A DNA stretch of 64,000 bases from Vesta saturnalis (taxonomy: Eukaryota > Arthropoda > Insecta > Coleoptera > Lampyridae). Under the pieces are notes generated by a model. That model saw only the letters and a list, made by a program, of their open reading frames with translations. It made no database searches and was not told the DNA's origin. The stretch is taken from contig JARFJB010000821.1 of assembly GCA_036346205.1 (NCBI GenBank), positions 5,328,222 through 5,392,221 on the forward strand. The letters run 5' to 3'. This document shows positions 12,140-20,825 of this stretch, in pieces; positions within the stretch are counted from its first letter, which is position 1, and every line of letters begins with the position of its first letter. The position numbers were made by a program, and so were the translations under genes.

Positions 12140-12920
12140 GTCACCAGATTTGCAAGAAGTCACAAGAAAAGTCACTAGATTTCAAGGTTGGTAGCATTGC
12201 CTGCTTCAAGGTCACCGCTTAAAGGGCACGTGGCAGCAAATTTTCAAGATCGTTCTCATTGCCAAGGATAAAGTTCACACACCCCGCTTCAAGGTCAAAG
12301 TTTATTCTGATCATTTCAAGGTTATGTATAGGAATCAACCTTATCGTTTGTGAAGGTCACACGTCCCCTGCATCAGGGTTCAATTGGGGGTATAGAGGAA
12401 GATGCTCTTTAAGGCCACCAAGAAATCAAGATCGATTCTAAATCAAATTTTAATCTTTTAAGGTCACGCCCCTATCAATTCTAGGAAGTTCATTGACTTC
12501 TGTCTCAAGGCCTGAGGTGTTAATTAAGCTATTACAATTCTCAAGGTTAGGGGTATCATACAGATTGTTGTCTATGCTAAGCATATTTCAACGTCATCAA
12601 GCAATTGTCGGAAGTTTACTTTTCAAGGTCACGCCCCCAGAAAAGTTCATTGACCTCAAGTGGTTCCGTTTCCCTAATAAAGATAATCGTTTTCCAAAAA
12701 CATTTGTTTCGCAACACAGGTAGCCATTTCCCCATTTCAAGGTCACACCTCTGAGAAAACAACAAAGGCGATCCATTGGTCTGCTCGAGTTAGGGTCATA
12801 ATTCCTAAAAAATCAATTTCCAGCTATCCCCACCATTTCAGGTTCAATTCTGAGAAATAAATTCTCAAGAACCAATGCGATCCATTGTTCAAGCAATTCA
12901 GCCGAAGCTTCAAGGTCAAT
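12140..12920 (+). repeat. TCAAGGTCA-rich repeat upstream of Maverick genes
   Basis: At least ten copies of TTCAAGGTCA or near matches (for example near 12206, 12288, 12631, 12736 and 12902) lie in about 780 bp with no gene. The recurrent phrases 'TTGTTGTCTATGCTAA' and 'AAGGTCACGCCCC' tie it to the block at 17500-17958. It sits directly upstream of a TATA-like sequence and the unknown Maverick gene, as the 17.6-kb block does. Confidence 0.7.
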
Positions 12921-12923
12921 GAC

Positions 12924-12962
12924 ATATAAGCCGCAGTTTGTTGAGATCAATCTGTTAGTAAG
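12924..12962 (+). promoter_or_regulatory. Putative core promoter of unknown Maverick gene, first copy
   Basis: CATATAAGCCGCAG is followed by TTGAGATCAATCTGTTAGT. The same sequence with a better TATA and initiator lies at 17961-17996 before the second copy of this gene. Conservation of both blocks between diverged copies supports a promoter. Confidence 0.45.
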
Positions 12963-12989
12963 TTGTTAAATATGGAATTAACAGGGTTT

Positions 12990-14028
12990 TTACGATTATT
13001 TCAAAGAAGAAGAAAATCGAATTGAAGAATTTAAAACAATGCTAAATACAAAAGATGCATTCATGAGTAGTCTGGGTGCAGTCGGAAAAACAATAAACCA
13101 CGTATATACATGCTCATTTCGTAAATAGTGTTTAGTCGTAGTGCGGTTGTGGACAAGTAAAGTCATGCAAGCAGCAATAAAATCATTCCTGGAACAATCT
13201 GGAAGTTCGCCGCCGGATACTTCACACCGCTGTGGTAACAATATGAATAATAATTTAACATTTTGCTGTTCATGCTGTCAAAATAGTGATGGTAGTAGTA
13301 GTATTAAAAATGAAGAGAAACAAGATGAAGGTTATTCCGGCTGGTCATCATCATTTCAACATAGGGATGAGGTGTATAAACAGGCAGCTAATGAATACTT
13401 AATCGATTGTGCTCCCTATAAACTATCGAACGATACGCGTATTGAAATTTGATACAGTACACACCTTCACCTTACACCAGTAGTGCGTATGGGATGTGGA
13501 AACTGCGATAATGTGGCGTTAGACGTGAAGGAATGGAATGAACTTCTAAGATGTATTCATATGTAGAAATACAATTTTTGCCATCCCAAGAAATTGAATG
13601 CCAAATTGATTGGTCACATGTCAACGAGGAAGATATAATCCACGAGCAAGTTTACGAATCTCTATCTAGCAATCTCGGTATTTATTACAATTGGGAATTG
13701 ATTAAGGGATATGAGAGAATTTTGAAAACTGTTATGATAGAAAACTACAACTACTGTTCATGCACATTCAATGCCCATAATGTAGAACTATTGAATTTGA
13801 AGGATATATTAAGCTATAGACTGGAATTCCTTGAATCTTACAATCTGGTGTTTCTATGAAAAGATCATACGACAAGTGGTTGACTACCGTCGTTTTCGTG
13901 AGAATTAATTCGGTGATGATGGCATTTATAAAGACATTCAAGATGTTATAAATGCCAAGTACCATATTAATTCACATAACAATGTATGCTTAATGGAAAT
14001 ATTGTACTGTGTCGTCCTGCTTATCTAA
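12990..14028 (+). pseudogene. Unknown Maverick gene, first copy, frameshifted
   Basis: This is one of two homologous genes in the window (the other is 18110-19045). Readable pieces are an EFKTMLNTKDAFMSSLGA segment at about 13033-13090; a Cys-rich, Ser-rich stretch and AANEYLIDC in 13141-13452; then, after a shift near 13450, HLTPVVRMGCGNCDNVALDV and a KEWNELL motif; then 13551-13859 (IDWSHVNEED, YESLSSNLGIYYNWEL, LEFLESYNLVFL). The pattern of a -TPVVRLG- strand followed by -KEWNELL- is familiar from insect Maverick neighbourhoods, but no function is established. The CxxC-type motifs could bind a metal; that is inference. Breaks near 13130 and 13450 make it a pseudogene. Confidence 0.6.
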
Positions 14029-14075
14029 TGTATAGCATTTACTAGAAATAAAGTTTTTGTGCTCTCGATTTTAGG

Positions 14076-14083
14076 TATAAATA
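14076..14083 (+). promoter_or_regulatory. TATA box (TATAAATA) before PLA2-like ORF
   Basis: TATAAATA lies only about 27 bp before the ATG at 14110, implying an extremely short leader if it is used. An AATAAA signal for the preceding gene sits just upstream (about 14046-14052). Such packing is typical of virus-like compact genomes. Confidence 0.4.
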
Positions 14084-14109
14084 CTCCGCCCTTTCCCTCA
14101 AGGTAAACA

Positions 14110-14420
14110 ATGATAGGTAAGAAGCGGTTGAGTGCGGGTGGTTTAGTGAATACGCTAATCAAGAAACTTCCGGTTGAATTATATTTACCCGGTTACTAGT
14201 ATTGTGGTCCTGGAACAGAATTAGAGAAACGACTCGCACACGGTAACAACGGTATTAATCAATTGGATGCTCAGTGCAAACTGCATGATATCAGTTATAC
14301 CGAGAATTAGAAAGTAGACATAGAGCAGATAAAATTTTAGAAGAAAACGCTTTAAATCGACAGACGCAATATTAGGTATACGAGCTGTAGTTTTAGCAGT
14401 CGGTACCACCGTGAAAGCAA
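14110..14420 (+). pseudogene. Parvovirus-type phospholipase A2-like segment, broken
   Basis: From ATG 14110 the frame reads about 30 residues into a Pro-Gly-Tyr segment, then a TAG stop. It continues with YCGPGTELEKRL (Ca-binding loop type YCGPG) and, 20-odd residues on, LDAQCKLHDISY with the catalytic His-Asp pair at about 14283-14290. This spacing is that of the PLA2 domain in parvovirus/densovirus VP1, also found in Maverick-like elements; it hydrolyses phospholipid and breaches endosomal membranes in parvoviruses. Downstream the frame closes after TEN and only basic residues can be followed to about 14500. With at least two stops it is not a functional enzyme. Confidence 0.65.
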
Positions 14421-14508
14421 AGAGAAAATGTGGAATGGAGTGTAAACGTCGGCCAAAGAAGAAGAATGGTAGAAATATTTTGCATGTACGAAAAACAATA
14501 GCTAAAGA

Positions 14509-14769
14509 ATGAAAGATAACGGAGATTTCCCGGACACAATAAAGTCAGCCCTTTCAACAGCAAAACGTGTGGTGAAAAGTTTAGGAGGAAAAAAAAAGAT
14601 TAAAGTTCCTAGAGTAATTCCCCTATCTAAACAAGGAGGAGTTTTACCATTTCTTATTCTGTTAGTCGCAGGATTATCGGCAATCGGTGCTTTAGCTGGC
14701 GGCGCATCGGGAATTGCTAAAGCGGTCAAATACCAAAAAATTGTAAGACATCGCGCCATTATCACATGA
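14509..14769 (+). CDS. Hydrophobic Gly/Ala-rich Maverick protein segment
   Basis: An open frame of 86 codons starts MKDNGDFPDTIKSALSTAKR. It has a basic stretch (about residues 20-40, GGKKKIKVPR), then a strongly hydrophobic Gly/Ala segment (about residues 48-70, including LPFLILLVAGLSAIGALAGG), and ends in a basic KYQKIV region. In other insect Mavericks a similar segment sits between the PLA2-like part and the protease and may be a membrane-active minor structural protein; that role is inference. It probably belongs to one longer protein with the PLA2 segment: the sequence continues past its stop at 14769 in a different frame as repeated LYLKP-Y/F motifs (about 14795-14860). Confidence 0.5.
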   Translation: MKDNGDFPDTIKSALSTAKRVVKSLGGKKKIKVPRVIPLSKQGGVLPFLILLVAGLSAIGALAGGASGIAKAVKYQKIVRHRAIIT

Positions 14770-14839
14770 TGGAATCTATCGCGGGCGGCACACTTTATCT
14801 AAAACCATACAAATCTGGTGGCGGTGGTGCATTATACTT

Positions 14840-15215
14840 AAAACCGTTTCCAAAAAACTGAATAGATTATCCGAAAGACCGTTAACAGATATTGATTTAA
14901 AGAAATACACACTACTTTAGGGGAATTTTTATGAGAGATGGCATGCCTAAATTACCATGGAAAAATTAATCTGGAATCATCAACTTAGATAACCAAAGCG
15001 GGCCAGGTACACATTGGGTTTGTTAGAAAAAGCGTAGTAAAAAGGTATGGTACTACGATAGTTTCGGTAATCTGCGACCACCAATCGAAGTGATTAACTA
15101 CTTTCGGGGATGTAAAATTTATTATAATTACAACCAAGATCAGGAATTTAATACCATTATTTGCGGGCACCTATGCCTAAAATTCCTAATAAATTATTGG
15201 TACGTCAAATTTTCT
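14840..15215 (+). pseudogene. Adenain-like cysteine protease of Maverick, broken
   Basis: This is related to the adenovirus-type (C5) maturation protease carried by Mavericks. In order, one reads ERPLTDIDLKKYT at about 14866-14912, a SGIINLDN block at about 14973-14996, the catalytic-His block GPGTHWV at about 15001-15021, YYDSFGNLRPP at about 15050-15085, and the catalytic-Cys block ICGHLCL at about 15158-15178. The His, acidic and Cys positions are all present in the right order. Stops in the THWV region (TAG after the Val-Cys) and frame changes near 14930 show it is dead. It continues directly into an ATPase fragment. Confidence 0.7.
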
Positions 15216-15249
15216 CAGTTATGTCAATAATATTCAGTTTCACTTTTAC

Positions 15250-15405
15250 AGGAAATCCTACTTCCGTTGAAGGATATAGGTTACTTTACGTTCAGTGATA
15301 ATCAAGATGTGATTCAGCCGAATTGTGCAAAAGCAAACCCTATTTTTATCTTCGATGATATCGCTTGTGACAAGCAAAATAACATAAGCGCATATTTTCT
15401 ATGCA
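15250..15405 (+). pseudogene. Maverick packaging ATPase, first copy, fragment
   Basis: This is a fragment of the FtsK/A32-type packaging ATPase. DIGYFTFSDNQDV, then the Walker B block NPIFIFDDIACDKQNN, are readable at 15267-15385 and match the fuller copy at 19130-19822. Homology stops about 15400, where the sequence becomes unrelated although the frame stays open to 15464. The Walker A half is absent: the element is joined to the protease region at about 15250, so an internal deletion removed the N-terminal half. Confidence 0.75.
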
Positions 15406-15465
15406 TCAGCTCTTATTCTGCTCGATCTCTGCTAATTTGTTTAGTTAATCAGATAAAGGTGTGAA

Positions 15466-17499
15466 TGTTACGCTATTTTTTAATTAATTAATTAATAGCA
15501 TTATGCGGTACGTATTTGTCGGTTTTAAACTTAGCAGTTATTGATTCGCATATAATAATAAACCGTTAAAACCTTTTGTCTTTTATTTCCGTTATAGCAA
15601 TTTGATATTTTGAACTGTGGGCTGATTTTGAGCAAGCAAGCTGTAATTAATTAAATCAAATCAGTATTTTTTGAACTGTAACCTAGTTTTCGTAAACTGT
15701 AAGGTTTGATCTGGTTTTATTGAGATTGATTTGATTGAGCATGATTTGTTTGGTTGAGACTGATATGCTTAATTAATTTGATCTGATTGATTGATTTGTT
15801 TGTTTGTTTGAGAAAGAGCCGAGAGAGAGGCGTGCATGCTCAACCTCTATTGCAGAAAATGTTCATTATTTTATACACCACTAGATGGCGCCACAAACAA
15901 TCCCTAATTAGTCCTACCGCTAGGTGACGCTACCCTTATTACAGAACAAATATTTATTACTCCACACGCTACTAGATGACCCTACAAATAAAGGGAGCCA
16001 CGAGAAGAGGGCGCAGACCTAACACAAGTTCTTATAGATGTCTTACACGTTAGAATTGGGCCCCTTATTAGAACATTTCAAATTTCTCACCGTTACCATT
16101 GCAGAGCCTTAGGCGTCCAATCGGAGCACAGAAGCTGGGTGGTCTAAGAACCAATCAAAAACTAATCAGGTAAAAGGGGCTGTCCTTAGAACCTCCAATC
16201 AGAACATTGTATGCTCACGCATTTGTCTACCTTCCAGGGGCTGAAATGCCAAAAAATGCTCTTAATACACCCAAAAGGGTCCTAATTCCATTAAGGGTAT
16301 TAAGGTCTGACGTCAAAAACATGCCGTAGATTTAAAACTTGATGAGGGTATGATTGGCGGTGAATTTATGTTGATACCGTATTTCTTTTAATGCAGAAAA
16401 GCATTAATAAGAATATACTGGGGAACGGCTGTATTTTCTTATGTTATTTGTATTAGTTTTATGGAATTGAATGCAATGAGAATATACAACCCCGTGAACT
16501 TTCTACATTTAATTGAAGAACGATATAGGCTATAGGTAATTGAGATCGAAAGAATAGTCTTTAACCTCAAGGAAATGCATAAACGGATAATATATCACTT
16601 AAGTAAGCAATATACAGCTAAATTAATGACTAATACGTCAGTTATTCGATTAAACTTACAGGATTACAGTACTTAGTGTTACGATGATTAAAAACACATA
16701 ATTCAGCAAACTATTTAATACATAAATATGTATATATAACAACACCCTGAAAGATAAGAATAGTAAATCTTTAATAGACCGAGTCCGCCTTCTTGTCATA
16801 CGCCAAGAGTGCCCTCGCCAGAATATAACGTCGGTTCCTTCCCTTCTTACGTCTTCCGGTCTACTTTCCCCGCCATTCTCCTTTCCCGCCTAACAGTCAG
16901 CCTTCCTGAAACAGTAACGACCTCATTACTAAAATTAACTTACAATGAGATATGATAGGTATTTCCCATCTGCCTCCGTGCCTGCCTCATCACTATTCAC
17001 ACTATTACATTCATCTTGTCACATTCATACATGTATGGGTACCACGTTAAAGAGTCAACCCTGACATTTGCCTGAAAGCGTGTATCGCCTCTAAAAACCT
17101 TTAATCGCCTCGATTACCTATCATTAAATAAAACCCTCGCTACTATGTAGGGTCCTACAATTTTACTCTTCTTGGCATCCACCATGCCAGTAACTGCAGC
17201 TCGCTATAACACCAATTTACCTACATTATTCGGTAGCCATACTACGCCTTTTATTATCACGTTAACTTGGCAAAAGGGGGTGTATTCTGAACCTAAGCCT
17301 TGTCATAACGGGCTGGCATTCGCCTAATTACCCGGTGTAAGTTAAGGGCTACCGTACCACGGTTTACCTGTAGGTGATGCATGCTAGAAGTACTCGCATC
17401 AAGGTCGTTACCCTGAGGCTTTTCCTCCTGGCTGTGTGAGAAAGGTCTTACGCCACTGGAATCAGCCTGATCCACTGGATTGTGTCAAACCTGCCCTTA
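15466..17499. other. Unassigned stretch between Maverick fragments
   Basis: No gene is recognised. The composition changes within it: AT-rich to about 15800, then a less AT-rich stretch to about 17500. It contains three similar CTAGATGGCGCCAC-type motifs (about 15881, 15918, 15970) and a pyrimidine-rich patch at 16780-16910. The minus-strand open frame 17293-17475 has no recognisable features. This may be a foreign insertion that split a Maverick, or flanking host DNA between two elements. Confidence 0.4.
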
Positions 17500-17958
17500 C
17501 CACTAGCTAATAAGTAGTCATGTATAGCCAGTTCTGGACCAGTTCAAGTCGCTAGGCCTCTGGTAGTGACAAAGGGAAGCTTTTGGAGTTCTTCAAGATC
17601 AAATTCTTGGCGGGAAATTTAAATTTTTGGAGCTCAAGGTCGAAATGTCAAGGTCATAATTTAAAGCTAAAAATAGAAATTGAAGGTCATCATATTACAT
17701 TTCAAGGTCAAAAATTATTGATCTGCAGGGGTATCATATTACATTTCTTAGAAATATAAAAATAGAATCAGTTCGTGGAAACAAGAAGAAAGACAGGTTG
17801 TTGCCTATGCTAAAAAGTAGACCAAGGTCAAATGTTGTTTATATTGACTAAATTGAGTGAAGGCGAAATAATTTTCTAAACTAAAAGTTGGACAAGGTGG
17901 CTATTTAACAAGTTTAAACATGTTGTCACTGGTAATCAAGTCAAAGACACATTTTTCG
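17500..17958 (+). repeat. TCAAGGTCA-rich repeat, third block
   Basis: This contains 'TTGGCGGGAAATTTAAATTT', several CAAGGTCA copies, 'TATCATATTACATTTCTTAG' and 'ACAGGTTGTTG'-type phrases. It matches 34560-34904 in inverted orientation almost throughout, with the match extending left to CCCTTACCACTA at about 17494. It lies immediately upstream of the core promoter at 17961. Confidence 0.75.
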
Positions 17959-17960
17959 TA

Positions 17961-17996
17961 TATAAACGGCAGCGAGGTGTGTTGAGATCACTCAGT
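17961..17996 (+). promoter_or_regulatory. TATA + TCAGT initiator of unknown Maverick gene, second copy
   Basis: TATAAACGGC begins at 17961 and the arthropod initiator TCAGT at 17992, 31 bp apart. This matches canonical arthropod core-promoter geometry. It is conserved, with a weaker TATA, at 12924-12962 in the first copy. Confidence 0.6.
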
Positions 17997-18109
17997 CAAT
18001 AAGTTAGCAACTTATAATTGTTAAACGTGGAATTAGCAGGGTTAAACCAAAGCACCCATTGAAAACCCTTTAAAAAGGTGTGTGACCGCGAGATATCAAA
18101 AAATTATAA

Positions 18110-19045
18110 AGTGGTGAAAGTGGCTGTAATTAATACTAAGTACGGTGAACGTATAGTGATAAAAGCGAATGATTTTAGATTACCTCAGCGCTTTTATGAG
18201 TATTTCAAAGTAGAGGAACTCGAATGGACGAATTTAAAATGCTGCTAAACACTAAGGATGTGTTCATAAGTAGTTTGGGTGCAGCCGGAAAAACAACAAA
18301 CATAACATTTAGTTTTTAACAGTAGTAGTAAAAATAAAAATAAAGAGAAAAATGATTAAGGTTATTCTTCTAATACTGACTAGCAATCATACGATTTATC
18401 GAAAGTGTATAAACATGCAGCTAATGAATACTTAATCGATTGTATTTATTATAAACTATCGAATGATACTCATCATACAAAATATATGGAAATTGGACAC
18501 GGTACACACCTCAACCTTGCACCAGTAGTGCGTCTGGGGTGTAGCAACTGTGATCAAAGCAATAATGTGGTGTTGAATATGAAGGAATGGAATGAGCTTC
18601 TAAGAAACCATTCATATATAGAATTACAATTTTTCCGATTCCAAGAAATTGAAAATAAAATTGATTGGTTAAATGTGAACGAAGAGGAAGATATAATTTA
18701 TGATCCACGTTATGAATCTCTATCTAGCAATCTTGGTATTTATTACAATTGGGAATCGATGTAAGGATAACACAGAATTTTGAAAACTTTTATGATTGAA
18801 AACTACATCTGTTGTTCTTGCACATTCAGTTCACGTAGTATAGAAGAACTATTCAATTTAAAGGATATAATAAGCTATACATAGGAATTTCTTAAATCTT
18901 ACAGTCTGGTGTGTTTTTATGAAAAGTTCATACAAGTTGTTCAGTACCGTCGTTTTCGCGAGAAAGAATTAAATGGTAGTGATGATGACATTTATAAAGA
19001 CATTGAAGATGTTATGTTATTAATTCACATAACACTGTATGCTTA
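18110..19045 (+). pseudogene. Unknown Maverick gene, second copy, broken
   Basis: This is the homologue of 12990-14028. An N-terminal stretch at about 18110-18240 (KVVKVAVINTKYGERIVI, then a LPQRFYEYF block) resembles a small beta-rich nucleic-acid-binding fold; that is inference. It is followed in another frame by an ATG at 18224 starting EFKMLLNTKDVFISSLGA. The longest open part is 18405-18764 (119 codons: AANEYLIDC, LAPVVRLGCSNC, KEWNELLRNHSYIELQFF, YESLSSNLGIYYNW). It continues past a TAA with LKTFMIENYICCSC-type sequence to about 19045. The function is unknown. It could represent two overlapping genes, the first being the N-terminal stretch. Confidence 0.6.
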
Positions 19046-19099
19046 ATGGAAATATTGTATTATCGTCCTGCTTATCTAATGTATAGCATGTACCAAATA

Positions 19100-19822
19100 A
19101 AGAAATTAAATAAAAATGTTGTAGTTATTCGTTTACTTTTATTTAAATCTCTAATGATGAAGGCAGTTGCTCAGAAACAAAAACTTCGAATTCAAAATCA
19201 TGACATTGATGAGAAAAAGTCTAGTACTCCAAAACATGGTGATTTACTTCTTAATAGTATTCGTGGTACTATATGCGCCCCCCCCCCCCTTCCAATTGTG
19301 GTAAAACAAACACAATGATCATTCTGCTTAATGAGGAAAATAGTTTGAAATTTAAACATGTGCACGTGTACTCTGTCATTGAATCAAAACAAGTACAAAC
19401 ATTTACAGGAAATCTTATTTCCAATGAAGGATATAGGTTACTTTACGTTCAGTGATAATCACGACGTGATTGCACCTAATTCCCCAAAATCAAACTCTAT
19501 TTCTATTTTTCGATCATAGCGCTTGTGAAAAGCAAGATAACATAACGATATTGACTGTTTCTATTTGGGTCAAACTTACAGTAAAATTCCAGAACAACTA
19601 ATTCGTGATAATGCGAATCTAACTAGGTTATTTGAGCAAGATAAATTAAACCTAAAACATGTGTATGAGGATCATATATGTCCCACCTTAAGCATGAAAT
19701 TGTTTCGGGACATGTGTTCAAAGTGCTGGGTAGATCAGTTGGTTTTCATGGTCATAAACAAGGATGCTGAAGTTAATAATGGTCGCTATAGGAAAAGGTT
19801 TGATCAATATATAATACCTTAA
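19100..19822 (+). pseudogene. Maverick FtsK/A32-type packaging ATPase, second copy
   Basis: A virus-type genome-packaging ATPase. The Walker A region is SNCGKTN at about 19293-19313 in the +1 frame, following HGDLLLNSIRGTI in frame 1; the shift falls at a run of ten C (about 19278-19287) that corrupts the P-loop lead-in. YFTFSDN is at about 19443, then a decayed Walker B block near 19500. An 85-codon open C-terminus (19565-19822) contains QTYSKIPEQLIRDNANL, LKHVYEDH, MCSKCW and a final RYRKRFDQ. Frame changes near 19285, 19330-19450 and 19510 leave it inactive. The order unknown gene, ATPase, small ORF, integrase follows the plus strand here. Confidence 0.8.
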
Positions 19823-20073
19823 ACTGCGTTCAATAATTTAGTAGTAGTTACTGACCCGTTTAGATATTAACAGCTATCTGTTCAGAGCAAACTGGTACCT
19901 GTTCAGTGAACCCGTTTTGCTACAAACGCTTAATGAATGTATATAATACCTTAAACTGCTTTCAGTAGTTTAGTAGTAGTTAATGACCCCGTTCATTTAT
20001 TAACAGCTATCTGTTCAGGGTAAACTGGTACCTGTTCAATGAACCCGTTTTGCTACAAACGTTGAATGAATAT

Positions 20074-20140
<67 letters not shown>

Positions 20141-20400
20141 CATACATAATACATTAGACTGCTTTCAGTAGTCAAGTAGTAGGTGCTGACCCCGTTCCGT
20201 TATTAACAGCTATCTGTTCAGGGTAAACTGGTACCTGTCCAGTGAACCCGTTTTGCTACAAACGTTTAATGAATACATAATACCTTAAAATGCTTTCAGT
20301 AGTTACTGACCCCGTTTAGTTATTAACAGCTATCTGTTTAGTGTAAACAGCTATCTGTTCATGCTAAACTGGTACCTGTTCAGTGAACCCGTTTTGCTAC
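19812..20400 (+). repeat. Four-copy ~130-bp tandem repeat between Maverick genes
   Basis: Units begin at about 19812, 19944, 20146 and 20279 with ATACCTTAAACTG-like sequence and end with GTGAACCCGTTTTGCTACAA. Each contains TTAACAGCTATCTGTTCA and AAACTGGTACCTGTTCAGTG. The second unit is followed by a (TA)n tract (20077-20142). The fourth has a short internal duplication of CAGCTATCTGTT. The array starts at the ATPase stop and ends one base before the ATG at 20402. Confidence 0.9.
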
Positions 20401-20401
20401 A

Positions 20402-20623
20402 ATGGATAATCAGGTGATGATATTAAAGAAAAAAATTATTCAGGCTCGTAAAGTAATACAACAGAAGTACAACAGTTTTAAAACTGCTCACATTGATAAT
20501 GAAAGAATATGTGGAAGTACTTATAAGGCCCTAATAGAACCTCTAACTGAAATAGTAAATAAAATCGATCTTGGATGTCCAACGCCGACGTATGTAAAAT
20601 ATCCTGCGACTGATTTTGTGTGA
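20402..20623 (+). CDS. Small basic coiled-coil-like Maverick ORF
   Basis: A 73-codon frame starts MDNQVMILKKKIIQARKVIQ. The first 40 residues are Lys/Arg-rich and probably helical. It contains a YKALIEPL-E-V segment of a kind seen in small ORFs upstream of insect Maverick integrases. It starts one base after the tandem repeat, so the repeat is its entire upstream region. After the stop, related Pro-rich sequence continues in other frames to about 20810, suggesting the ORF was longer and perhaps fused to the downstream integrase leader. The function is unknown. Confidence 0.45.
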   Translation: MDNQVMILKKKIIQARKVIQQKYNSFKTAHIDNERICGSTYKALIEPLTEIVNKIDLGCPTPTYVKYPATDFV

Positions 20624-20825
20624 AAGTTTCAGCCTCCTCAGGTTTCGACGTTCACATACCCAGTATCAATTCAGGAAATTAACTACCCAATTTAAACTTA
20701 TTGATGATAATTAATTTGGTATCGAGGATAAGAGATTCAGCAATGTTGCTCTTTCCATAGATCCTCAAGATGTCATCACTAAGTAATACTACTTATCAAC
20801 AAGGTTCAATTTTGATGGAAACCGT

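Noticed and set aside
17293..17475. 60-codon minus-strand frame as a gene
   Set aside because: Short, no recognisable motif and no second copy in the window to show conservation.
20077..20142. (TA)n tract as a target-site signature in the 130-bp repeats
   Set aside because: It lies between repeat units without other inserted sequence, so simple slippage explains it.
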